In this document: positions 33,511 to 40,681 of the stretch, in pieces | How positions within the stretch are numbered: position 1 is the first letter of the stretch | Layout of the letters: the number at the start of each line of letters is the position of its first letter | The notes under the pieces: model-generated | The model's database searches: none | The model's input: only the letters and a program-made list of their open reading frames with translations | Told to the model about the DNA's origin: nothing | Assembly: GCA_023512475.1 (NCBI GenBank) | Contig: JAILZL010000028.1 | Span: forward strand, 1 to 40,681 | Length of the DNA stretch: 40,681 nt | Reading direction: 5' to 3' | Origin: Syntrophobacterales bacterium | Lineage (GTDB): Bacteria; Desulfobacterota; Desulfobaccia; Desulfobaccales; 0-14-0-80-60-11 | Program-made: the position numbers and the translations under genes

Positions 33511-33930
33511 ATGCAACCTGTGACAATAATCTGGCAGCGCCTGGTGGACGAGCAGGGGCGCACCTGCGATCGCTGCGGCGCCACCGAGCAGGAGCTCATC
33601 AAGGCCCTGCGGTTCCTCACCAAGGCCTTCGCCCCGGTGGGCCTGAGCTTCACCCTGGAGCAGGAGGCCCTCAGCCCGGCGGAATTCGCCCAGGACCCTC
33701 TGCGCTCCAATCGTATTCTCATCGATGGCCGGGGGCTGGAGGAGTGGCTGGGGGCGGAAGTGGGCCAAAGCCCCTGCTGCGGCCCCTGCGGCGATTCCCC
33801 TTGCCGCACCCTGACCCTGGACCAGCGGGTCTATGAGACCATCCCGGCGGAGCTCATCATCCAGGCGGGCCTGAAGGCGGCCTACGCCCGGGCCACCCAG
33901 GCCGGCGGCGCGGCCGGCGCCCGCGGCTGA
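33511..33930 (+). CDS. DUF2703-like protein
   Basis: 139 residues from the ATG at 33511, with AAAGG 8 nt upstream. The opening VTIIWQRLVDEQGRTCDRCG (C19, C22) is typical of DUF2703, a small family of unknown function in anaerobes and archaea. The mid-region is followed by a second Cys cluster, SPCCGPCGDSPCRT, so the protein may bind metal or undergo thiol chemistry. No membrane segment. It sits between nrdR and ribD, 32 nt before ribD. Confidence 0.72.
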   Translation: MQPVTIIWQRLVDEQGRTCDRCGATEQELIKALRFLTKAFAPVGLSFTLEQEALSPAEFAQDPLRSNRILIDGRGLEEWLGAEVGQSPCCGPCGDSPCRTLTLDQRVYETIPAELIIQAGLKAAYARATQAGGAAGARG

Positions 33931-33962
33931 GTGGTTCCGCCTCCTTCGGGGTTTCTCCTGAC

Positions 33963-35201
33963 ATGGCCGATGAGCAGTACATGAGACTGGCCCTTCGGCT
34001 GGCGGCCCGGGGCGCCGGCTGGGTCTCCCCCAACCCCATGGTGGGCGCGGTGGTGGTGCGGGACGGCGAGATCGTCGGCCGGGGCTGGCACCGGCGCTAT
34101 GGCGCCCCCCACGCCGAGGTGGAGGCCCTGGCCCAGGCCGGGGAGCGGGCCCGGGGGGCCACCCTGTATGTCACCCTGGAGCCCTGCCACCATCAGGGCC
34201 TCACTCCGCCCTGCACCCAGGCGGTGTTGGCTGCGGGGGTCTCCCGGGTGGTCATCGCCATGGAGGATCCCAACCCCCACGTCACCGGGGGCGGCGCTCA
34301 GTTTCTGGCCGGCCGGGGGCTGGAGGTCCGGCTGGGGGTGTTGGAGGACACGGCCCGGCGCCTCAACGAAGCCTGGATCAAGTGGGTGACCTCCGGCCTG
34401 CCCTTTGTCATCGCCAAGGCGGCCTGCTCCCTGGACGGGCGCATCGCCACGGTGACCGGAGAATCCAAATGGCTCACCGGGGTCAAGGCCCGGGCGTTGG
34501 GCCACCGGCTGCGCCATGAATGTGATGCGGTCCTGGTGGGGGTGGGCACGGTGCTCGCCGACGACCCCCAGCTCACCGTGCGCCTGGCAGGACCGCGGCG
34601 CCTGGAGACGGTCCCGGGCCAGGGGCGGAAAGGCCCCTCCCCGGCCGCCGGCACCCCGGCCCTGCACCCTGTGATGGGAGAGGGTGTTCCCTCTTCCCGG
34701 GAGGCGGCGCCGGACACCGGCTCCCAACCCATGGGGAGGCGCCACAAGGATCCGCTGCGCATCGTGCTGGACAGCACCCTGCGCCTCCCCACCACCGCCC
34801 GGCTCCTGCATCTGGACAGCCCCGCCCCCACCCTCATCGCCACCACCCCCCAGGCCCCGGCGGAGCGGGTGCTGGAGCTGAGGCAAGTGGGGGCTGAGGT
34901 CCTCATTCTGCCGGAGGACCAGGGGCGGGTGGCTCTCAGGCCCCTTCTGGAGCGCCTGGGGAAACGCAAGATCACCAGTCTGCTGGTGGAAGGGGGGTCC
35001 GAAACTCTGGGTTCCTTTTTCGACGCCCGGCTGGTGGACCGCTTCTATTTCTTCTACGCCCCCAAAATCCTGGGGGGCAAGGAGGGCTATCCCATGATTG
35101 CGGGCCAGGGGGTGCGCCACCTGGCCGAGGCGCATCTGGCCCGGGAACTCACCATCCGCCGCCTGGGCCAAGATATCCTCATTACCGGCCGGCTGCGATA
35201 A
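33963..35201 (+). CDS. ribD: Bifunctional riboflavin deaminase/reductase
   Basis: 412 residues, longer than the usual 360-370. The deaminase domain (1-145) has zinc ligands H50, C75, C84 and proton shuttle E52 (PHAEVEAL; EPCHHQGLTPPC). The reductase domain has AACSLDGRIATVTG, GVGTVLADDPQLTVR, IVLDSTLRLP and LLVEGGSETLGSFFDARLVD. It catalyses steps two and three of riboflavin synthesis. An insert of about 52 residues (about 211-262), rich in Gly/Pro/Arg, splits the reductase domain between LTVR and the IVLDS strand, and accounts for the extra length. The window does not reach ribE/ribBA; on this strand the block stops here. Confidence 0.94.
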   Translation: MADEQYMRLALRLAARGAGWVSPNPMVGAVVVRDGEIVGRGWHRRYGAPHAEVEALAQAGERARGATLYVTLEPCHHQGLTPPCTQAVLAAGVSRVVIAMEDPNPHVTGGGAQFLAGRGLEVRLGVLEDTARRLNEAWIKWVTSGLPFVIAKAACSLDGRIATVTGESKWLTGVKARALGHRLRHECDAVLVGVGTVLADDPQLTVRLAGPRRLETVPGQGRKGPSPAAGTPALHPVMGEGVPSSREAAPDTGSQPMGRRHKDPLRIVLDSTLRLPTTARLLHLDSPAPTLIATTPQAPAERVLELRQVGAEVLILPEDQGRVALRPLLERLGKRKITSLLVEGGSETLGSFFDARLVDRFYFFYAPKILGGKEGYPMIAGQGVRHLAEAHLARELTIRRLGQDILITGRLR

Positions 35202-35233
35202 GATTACCCCACTGCCTGGGGTTTCCCCCATTC

Positions 35234-35276
35234 GGGATGGGATGGGGTTAAGGGGCCACGAACCTCAGCCCTCCCG
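35234..35276. repeat. Dispersed palindrome copy between ribD and the GNAT gene
   Basis: On the minus strand GGGAGGGCTGAGGTTCG, GGCCCCTTAACCCCATCCC: the same core as the trp copies. It lies at the 3' ends of two convergent genes. Confidence 0.5.
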
Positions 35277-35279
35277 GGC

Positions 35280-35771
35280 TCACTCTGCCATTGTCAGCCG
35301 GTAGGCAAGAGGGCCGGGGGTTTTCTCGAATTCCGGAGCCCGGACAAAGCCCAGGCGCTCGTAGATCCGGCGGGCGGCATGCATGAACTCCCCGGTGTAC
35401 AGATAAATGGTGCGGATCCCCAAGGACCTGGCCCGCCGGAGGCACTCCTCCACCAGGCGGCTGCCCACCCCGTGGCCCCGGAAGCGGGGGTCCACCGCCA
35501 GCACCCGCATGGAGGCGGCTCCGGCGGGCCACTTCCCCAGACCGGACTGGCGGGCGTCCGGGTAGAACTTCACCACTCCGGCCAGCTCCCCCGCCACCTC
35601 GGCCAGCAGCAGCACCCCTTCCGGGGCATGCACCGCCCGGGAGACATTCTCCATCCACTTCTGCCAGATCTCCTCCGGGAACTCCGGCCGGAATTCGGCA
35701 TAGGCCGCCCGGACCAGGGCTTCGGCCCGATCCTGATCCTCCTGCCGCGCCTCCCGGATGCTGACCTCCAT
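35280..35771 (-). CDS. GNAT-family N-acetyltransferase
   Basis: A 163-residue single-domain GNAT. MRVLAVDPRFRGHGVGSRL (about 88-106) is the acetyl-CoA binding loop, and ARRIYERLGFVR is motif B. It starts 9 nt after the trpA stop and so is the last gene of the trp transcript. The substrate is unknown. Confidence 0.9.
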   Translation of the reverse strand: MEVSIREARQEDQDRAEALVRAAYAEFRPEFPEEIWQKWMENVSRAVHAPEGVLLLAEVAGELAGVVKFYPDARQSGLGKWPAGAASMRVLAVDPRFRGHGVGSRLVEECLRRARSLGIRTIYLYTGEFMHAARRIYERLGFVRAPEFEKTPGPLAYRLTMAE

Positions 35772-35780
35772 CCGCCCCCC

Positions 35781-36584
35781 TCAGGCCCCGGAGGGCCGCA
35801 AGGGCGCCTTCAGGGCCGCCACAAAATCGCCGATCTCCTGGAGCAGGGCCTCGCCCTGCAGGCGGGCCACCCGCTCCACGATGGCGCTTCCCACCACCAC
35901 GCCGTCCACATACGGGGCCAGCCCGGCCACCTGTTCGGGGGTGGAGATGCCGAAACCCACCGCCACCGGGCAGGAGACGAGGCGGCGCAGCTCCCGGAGG
36001 GCCTCCGCCAGTTCCGGAGGCAACTCCCGCCGGGCCCCGGTGATGCCGGTGATGGACACATAATAGAGAAACCCCCGGGTGAGCCGGCCCAGGCGGCGGA
36101 GGCGTTCCGGCCCGCTGGTGGGCGCGGCGAGAAAGATGGGGGCCACGCCGTGGGCCACCGCCGCCCGGCGCCAGGGCTCCGCCTCCTCCAGGGGCAGATC
36201 CGGAATGATGAAGCCGTCCACCCCGCACTCCGCCGCTTCCCGGGCGGTCTTCTCCAGACCGTGCTGCAGGATGGGGTTGTAGTAGCCCATGAGCACCAGG
36301 GGGAGGTCCAGGTCCTGGCGGAGGCGGCCGGCCAGCTCCAGGACCGCGGGAAAGGTGGCCCCGGCCTTAAGGGCCCGCTGACTGGCAGCCTGGATGGTGG
36401 GGCCGTCCGCCAGGGGGTCGGAAAAGGGAATACCCAGCTCCAGGATATCCGCGCCGCTCCGGGCCAGGGTGAGGGCCAGGCGGCGGCTGGTCTCCAGATC
36501 CGGATCCCCCGCGGTGATGAAGGGAATGAGCGCCTTTTCGCCTCTGGCCTTGAGGCGCCGGAAAACCTGCGCAATGCGATTCAT
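35781..36584 (-). CDS. trpA: Tryptophan synthase alpha chain
   Basis: A 267-residue TIM barrel. LELGIPFSDPLADGPTIQAA holds the catalytic Glu and Asp; GVDGFIIPDLPLEE and GFGISTPEQV are the other signatures. It cleaves indole-3-glycerol phosphate to indole for TrpB. It lies 114 nt behind trpB. Confidence 0.97.
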   Translation of the reverse strand: MNRIAQVFRRLKARGEKALIPFITAGDPDLETSRRLALTLARSGADILELGIPFSDPLADGPTIQAASQRALKAGATFPAVLELAGRLRQDLDLPLVLMGYYNPILQHGLEKTAREAAECGVDGFIIPDLPLEEAEPWRRAAVAHGVAPIFLAAPTSGPERLRRLGRLTRGFLYYVSITGITGARRELPPELAEALRELRRLVSCPVAVGFGISTPEQVAGLAPYVDGVVVGSAIVERVARLQGEALLQEIGDFVAALKAPLRPSGA

Positions 36585-36698
36585 GAAGCTCTCCAGAAGC
36601 GGTCAGGGCAGGAGCACTGCAGCCCTCTTTCTGCCGCCCTTTCCATCAGAAAAATATATTGGCGGAATGCCCTGCACGGAGGCCCTGCCCCGCCGGTT

Positions 36699-37892
36699 TC
36701 ATTTCCCGCCCAGCTCTTTTTCCAGGATATCCGCCACCGCTTCCACGTCTTTGTCGCCCCGGCCGGAGAGGTTGACGATGATGCTGTCCTCGGGGCCGTA
36801 TTCCGGGGCCAGTCTCTTCAGGTAGGCGAGGGCGTGGGCGCTCTCCAGGGCGGGCAGAATCCCCTCGGTTTGGGCCAGGAGTTTGAAGCCCTCCAGGGCC
36901 TCTTCGTCGGTCACCGCCACATATTCGGCCCGGCCGCTGTCCTTGAAGAAGGCATGCTCCGGGCCCACCCCGGGGTAATCCAGACCCGGGGCCAGGGAGT
37001 GGGCCTCCCGGATATTGCCCCAGGGGTCCTGGAGGAGGTAGCTCAAAGCGCCATGGAGCACCCCCACGCTGCCGGCCACCAGGGTGGCGGAGTGCTGGCC
37101 GCTCTCCAGGCCGTGGCCGGCGGCCTCCACCCCGATGAAGCGCACCGGATCGTTCCGGAAAGGGTGAAACAGGCCCATGGCGTTGCTGCCGCCGCCCACG
37201 CAGGCCACCAGGACCGCAGGGAGCTTCCCGGTCTGCCGCAGGATCTGGGCCCGGGCCTCCTGCCCGATGACCGCCTGGAAGTCCCGCACCAGCATGGGGT
37301 AGGGGTGCGGCCCCGCCACCGAGCCGATGACGTAATAGGTATGCCGCACGTTGGTCACCCAATCCCGGATGGCTTCGTTCATGGCATCCTTGAGGGTGCA
37401 GCTCCCGGACTGCACCGGCACCACCCGGGCCCCCAGGAGCCGCATGCGCATGACGTTGAGGCGCTGGCGGCGGATGTCCTCCGTGCCCATGTAGATGTCG
37501 CACTCAAGGCCCAGAAGCGCCGCCACCGTGGCGGTGGCCACCCCGTGCTGGCCCGCCCCGGTCTCGGCAATGAGCCGTTTTTTACCCATGCGCCGGGCGA
37601 GCAGCCCCTGGCCCATGGTATTGTTGATCTTGTGGGCGCCGGTGTGGGAGAGGTCCTCCCGTTTGAGATAAACCCTGGGCCCCCCCAGGCGCTCCGTGAG
37701 ATGCCGGGCGAAATACAGGGGCGTCGGGCGCCCCACATATTCCCTCAGATACCAGGCCAACTCCCGCCGGAACTCCGGGTCCCGGCGGATGCGCCGGTAC
37801 TCCCGCTCCAGCTCCAGCAGGGCCGGCATGAGGGTTTCGGGCACAAACCGGCCGCCGTACGGGCCGAAATGCCCCCGCCGATCAGGTAACAT
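36699..37892 (-). CDS. trpB: Tryptophan synthase beta chain
   Basis: A 397-residue PLP enzyme. HTGAHKINN holds the PLP lysine K88; [10 protein letters not shown] binds phosphate. It is a TrpB1-type chain ([17 protein letters not shown] start). It condenses indole with serine. The leader contains a dispersed palindrome that also ends trpF. Confidence 0.98.
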   Translation of the reverse strand: MLPDRRGHFGPYGGRFVPETLMPALLELEREYRRIRRDPEFRRELAWYLREYVGRPTPLYFARHLTERLGGPRVYLKREDLSHTGAHKINNTMGQGLLARRMGKKRLIAETGAGQHGVATATVAALLGLECDIYMGTEDIRRQRLNVMRMRLLGARVVPVQSGSCTLKDAMNEAIRDWVTNVRHTYYVIGSVAGPHPYPMLVRDFQAVIGQEARAQILRQTGKLPAVLVACVGGGSNAMGLFHPFRNDPVRFIGVEAAGHGLESGQHSATLVAGSVGVLHGALSYLLQDPWGNIREAHSLAPGLDYPGVGPEHAFFKDSGRAEYVAVTDEEALEGFKLLAQTEGILPALESAHALAYLKRLAPEYGPEDSIIVNLSGRGDKDVEAVADILEKELGGK

Positions 37893-37907
37893 AACGCCTC
37901 CTTATGT

Positions 37908-37982
37908 TTTTGGGGGAAGGCCGGGGAAACCCCGTTCCCCCGGAGAAAGGGTACGGACGTGCGGCCCTCAGCCCCCTCCTCC
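37908..37982. repeat. Dispersed palindrome copy spanning the trpF end and trpB leader
   Basis: Minus strand: GGAGGAGGGGGCTGAGGGCC, then GTACCC and C-rich arm CCTTCCCCC. The TGA in GGGGGCTGAGGG is the trpF stop codon. A further small hairpin CGGGG-aaa-CCCCG is included. Confidence 0.55.
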
Positions 37983-38606
37983 GGCAGTCCGTACCGCCTC
38001 CATAAAAGCCCGGAGTTTGGCCGGGTCTTTCTTCCCGGGAGCGGCTTCCACCCCGCTGGCCACATCCACCGCCTGGGGCCGGGCGGCCCGGATGGCCTCG
38101 GCCACATTGTCCGGGGTGAGGCCGCCGGCCAGGATGATGGGGCCGTAGTCCCTGGCTCGGTGCGCCAGCTGCCAGTCAAAGGTCTCGCCGGTGCCGCCGG
38201 GGGTGCCGGGTTTGTAGGTGTCCAGCAGCACGGCCTGGACCGCCCCCCGGTAGGGGGCCAGGAGCGGCAGGGTCTCTTCGCCCTGGACCCGGAAGCCTTT
38301 GATGACCCGGCGGCCCAGGGCCCGGCAGTAGTCCGGGGATTCATTGCCGTGGAGCTGCACCCAGTCCAGCCCGGCCAGAGCGGCGATCTCCCGCACCGCG
38401 TCCAGCTCTTCGTCCACAAACACCCCCACGGTGAGGACGAAAGGCGGCAGCTGCCGGATGATCTCCCGGGCCTGTTCCGGGCTGACAGAGCGGGGGCTGG
38501 GCGGATAAAAGATAAACCCCAGGGCGTGGGCCCCCAGCGCCGCCGCCAGCCGGGCGTCCTCCGGATCGGTGAGGCCGCAGATTTTCACCCGGATGTGAGC
38601 GTTCAT
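37968..38606 (-). CDS. trpF: Phosphoribosylanthranilate isomerase
   Basis: A 212-residue TIM barrel. VKICGLTDPEDARLA holds the catalytic Cys (C10); FIFYPPSPRSVSPEQAREI and LLDTYKPGTPGGTGETFDW (with the catalytic Asp) are family features. It overlaps trpC by 4 nt (ATGA), so translation is coupled. The last residues, AGGGG, and the stop codon are encoded by the repeat element. Confidence 0.97.
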   Translation of the reverse strand: MNAHIRVKICGLTDPEDARLAAALGAHALGFIFYPPSPRSVSPEQAREIIRQLPPFVLTVGVFVDEELDAVREIAALAGLDWVQLHGNESPDYCRALGRRVIKGFRVQGEETLPLLAPYRGAVQAVLLDTYKPGTPGGTGETFDWQLAHRARDYGPIILAGGLTPDNVAEAIRAARPQAVDVASGVEAAPGKKDPAKLRAFMEAVRTAGGGG

Positions 38607-39388
38607 GGAGCAACCCCCAAAAACTCGCGCAGCTTGGCCCCCGGGTCCCCGGAGGTCACCAGGCTCTCGCCGATGAGGAAGGCCCGGATACCCCCCGCCT
38701 CCAGGCGGGCCAGGTCCTGGGGGCCCTTGAGGCCGCTCGCCGCCACCAGGGTCACTCCCGGCGGGGCCAACGGCGCCAGCTCCAGGGCCCGGTCCATATG
38801 CATCTCAAAGGTGTGGAGATCCCGGTGGTTGATGCCGATGAGGTCGGCGCCCGCCGAAAGCGCGGTCTCCATCTCCTCCCGGGTGTGCACCTCCACCAGG
38901 GCCTCCAGCCCCAGGGAGCGGGTCAAAAGCAGGAGAGCCCTCAGTTTGCCGGCGTCCAGCACCTGGGTCAACAAAAGCAGGGCGTCCGCGCCCAGGGCGG
39001 CGCTCTCATACACCTGGACCGGCTCCAGGATGAAGTCCTTGCGCAGGACCGGGAGGTTCACCTCGAGCTTGATCTCCTGCAGGAATTCCGGGGAGCCGTG
39101 GAAATACCGCCGCTCGGTGAGGACCGAGATGGCCGCGGCGCCGTTTCTCTCATAGATCCGGGCCAGCTCCACCGGGTCCAGCCCCGGGGCCAGCTCCCCC
39201 TTGGAGGGGGAGGCCCGCTTCACCTCGGCAATGACGGCCCGCCCCGGCGCATCCTCCAGGGCCTTCTTGAGGCTCCGGGGCCGGGGCCGCGTAGCCAGGG
39301 CCGCCTTGAAGGCCGCCAGCTTCCCCGATTCAAAGAGCTCCAGGGACTCCTTCAGCGTGTGGGCCACGATTTTGGCTAAAAAATCCAT
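38603..39388 (-). CDS. trpC: Indole-3-glycerol phosphate synthase
   Basis: A 261-residue TIM barrel. AEVKRASPSKG (catalytic Lys) and LRKDFILEPVQVYES are diagnostic, with GINHRDLHTFEM and IGESLV near the end. It closes the indole ring. AAAGG lies 5 nt before the ATG. Confidence 0.98.
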   Translation of the reverse strand: MDFLAKIVAHTLKESLELFESGKLAAFKAALATRPRPRSLKKALEDAPGRAVIAEVKRASPSKGELAPGLDPVELARIYERNGAAAISVLTERRYFHGSPEFLQEIKLEVNLPVLRKDFILEPVQVYESAALGADALLLLTQVLDAGKLRALLLLTRSLGLEALVEVHTREEMETALSAGADLIGINHRDLHTFEMHMDRALELAPLAPPGVTLVAASGLKGPQDLARLEAGGIRAFLIGESLVTSGDPGAKLREFLGVAP

Positions 39389-39472
39389 GTGTACCTTTGG
39401 GTATCCGGGAGAGGGCCAGAAAACGCCGCCCCTGCCCGCCGCAGATGCCCCGCCTCCCGATCCTTTATGGGC

Positions 39473-39520
39473 TTGGGGGTGTGGGTAAGGAGCCGCCGGC
39501 CCTTAGCTCCCTCCCCCAAA
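39473..39520. repeat. Dispersed palindrome copy spanning the trpD end
   Basis: Minus strand: TTGGGGGAGGGAGCTAAGGG, CCGGCGGC, CTCCTTACCCACACCCCCAA, a near-complete inverted repeat. The TAA in AGCTAAGG is the trpD stop codon, and the C-terminal GGGS of TrpD is encoded by the arm. Confidence 0.6.
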
Positions 39521-40570
39521 ACTCCTGCTTTTGGCCACCAGGGCCTCCAGTTTGGCCAGGGCCTTGCCGGAGCGGATCACCTCCCGGGCGAGGGCGATGC
39601 CGGCGGGAAAATCCGGGACCAGGTCCGCAGCAATGAAGGCCGCGGCGGCATTCAGGGCCACCATGTCCTCCTTGGGCCCCCCCTCCCCGGCCAGCACCCG
39701 GCGCACGATGCGGGCGTTCTCAAAGACATCGCCCCCCCGGATGTCCGCCAGGGCCGCCCGTGGGAGGCCGAAGTCCTCGGGGGTGATGGTGTAGGTGCGC
39801 ACCTGGCCGTCCTTGAGTTCACTCACCCGGGTGGGGCCCACGATGCTGATCTCATCGTAGGAGCCCTCGCCATAGACCACAAAGGCCCGGCGGGTCCCCA
39901 GATGGTGAAGGACCTGGGCCAAGGGCTCGGTGAGCCCGGGGTCATACACCCCCAGCACCTGGACGTTGGCCCCCGCGGGGTTGGTGAGGGGCCCCAGGAT
40001 GTTGAAGATGGTGCGGATGCCGATCTCCCGGCGGGGGCCGATGGCAAAGCGCATGGCCCCATGGAGCTGGGGGGCGAAAAGAAAGCCGATGCCCACCTCC
40101 TGGATGCACTGGGCCACCTGCTCCGGGGTGAGGGAGAGGTTGATGCCCAGGGCCTCGATGACATCGGCACTGCCGCAGCGGCTGGAGACCGCCCGGTTGC
40201 CGTGTTTGGCCACCCTAAGCCCCGCGCCGGCCACCACGAAGGCGGTGGTGGTACTGACGTTGAAGGTCTGGGTGGCGTCCCCGCCGGTGCCGCAGGTGTC
40301 CACGATGGTCTCCCAGTCCACGTTGATTTCATCCCGGTCCAGGTCCACCAGGTTGTCCCCCAAAGGGATGCGGGTGGCCTTGGCCCGCATCACCCGGGCG
40401 GCGGCGGTGATCTCCGTCACCGTTTCGCCTTTCATGCGCAGGGCGGTGATGAAGGCGGCGATCTGGGCGTCGGTGGCCTCGCCCCCCATGATGGCCTCCA
40501 TGGCGGCGGTCATTTCCTCTGCCGTGAGGTCCTGCCTCTGCACCACTTTGAGAATGGCTTCTTTGAGCAT
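39503..40570 (-). CDS. trpD: Anthranilate phosphoribosyltransferase
   Basis: A 355-residue protein. [20 protein letters not shown] binds [24 protein letters not shown] is the second signature. It transfers phosphoribose to anthranilate. GAGG lies about 6 nt before the ATG. It is the first trp gene visible; trpE and trpG are not in the window. Confidence 0.98.
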   Translation of the reverse strand: MLKEAILKVVQRQDLTAEEMTAAMEAIMGGEATDAQIAAFITALRMKGETVTEITAAARVMRAKATRIPLGDNLVDLDRDEINVDWETIVDTCGTGGDATQTFNVSTTTAFVVAGAGLRVAKHGNRAVSSRCGSADVIEALGINLSLTPEQVAQCIQEVGIGFLFAPQLHGAMRFAIGPRREIGIRTIFNILGPLTNPAGANVQVLGVYDPGLTEPLAQVLHHLGTRRAFVVYGEGSYDEISIVGPTRVSELKDGQVRTYTITPEDFGLPRAALADIRGGDVFENARIVRRVLAGEGGPKEDMVALNAAAAFIAADLVPDFPAGIALAREVIRSGKALAKLEALVAKSRSFGGGS

Positions 40571-40681
40571 TTTTACCTCATATGAAAATTCACTTGGTAG
40601 GCGCTTTGTCTTTAGGATGCTGGGGTTGATACGGCCAAAAATTAATAGGTTTTTGAGGATTTTTTGTTCTTAAGCCTCTGC
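40571..40681. other. AT-rich region upstream of trpD, window edge
   Basis: Much richer in A/T than the rest. On the minus strand one frame stays open from the edge to a TGA about 20 nt before the trpD start (ending DKAPTK), so it may be the tail of an upstream gene; alternatively it is a promoter or leader. It is too short to decide. Confidence 0.3.

Noticed and set aside
35379-37889. An 836-codon open frame on the plus strand
   Set aside because: Antisense shadow of trpA, trpB and the GNAT gene, His/Gly/Pro-rich with no recognisable domain.

Overview
This 40.7 kb window is chromosomal, very GC-rich and densely packed with mostly housekeeping genes. The gene neighbourhoods (rny next to a YmdB-type phosphoesterase; zapA/zapB/ferredoxin; an rpmF...acpP...glyA-nrdR-ribD chain), a Kdo transferase (so LPS and an outer membrane), and a ferredoxin-fused EtfA point to an anaerobic Gram-negative bacterium of the former Deltaproteobacteria (Desulfobacterota, perhaps a Syntrophobacterales/Desulfobaccales relative). 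The assignment is an inference from gene content and order. No complete mobile element, CRISPR array or rRNA was found.

Layout. 1-5.0 kb (minus strand): an edge-truncated sulfatase-superfamily gene, YmdB-like phosphoesterase, ribonuclease Y, a structured gap that may encode 6S RNA, zapA, a zapB-like gene, a ferredoxin, and a methyltransferase-like ORF that overlaps the ferredoxin. 5.07-5.15 kb: tRNA-Phe (plus strand) with promoter and terminator. 5.2-9.4 kb: a truncated PsiE-family gene, an APH-fold sugar kinase, a PQ-loop-like membrane protein, an unusual fusion of a degenerate GTP cyclohydrolase II domain with a RibD-type reductase domain, and an exported VOC protein. 9.6-19.5 kb: a processive GT2 synthase, a GNAT enzyme, a YfcE-like phosphoesterase, an RNB exonuclease, purB, feoB with a possible DtxR/IdeR half-site, and a small membrane protein coupled to an M15 endolysin-like enzyme. 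19.7-25 kb: waaA, a Nudix hydrolase flanked by AT-rich palindromes, a DUF2939-like protein, a hypothetical protein, and an RlmI-type methyltransferase.

25.3-35.2 kb (plus strand) is a long block driven by a near-consensus promoter: yceD, rpmF, acyl-CoA dehydrogenase, etfB, ferredoxin-etfA, fabG, acpP, rpiB, glyA, nrdR, a DUF2703 gene and ribD. In many relatives the stretch after rpmF carries plsX-fabH-fabD before fabG and fabF after acpP. Here those genes are absent, and an electron-bifurcation-like module occupies the first gap. 35.3-40.6 kb (minus strand) is a trp operon in the order trpD-C-F-B-A, ending in a GNAT gene; trpE/trpG are presumably beyond the right edge.

A cross-cutting observation is a family of G/C-rich palindromic repeats scattered between genes. 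Several sit exactly at gene ends and supply the last glycine codons and the stop codon of trpD, trpF and purB.
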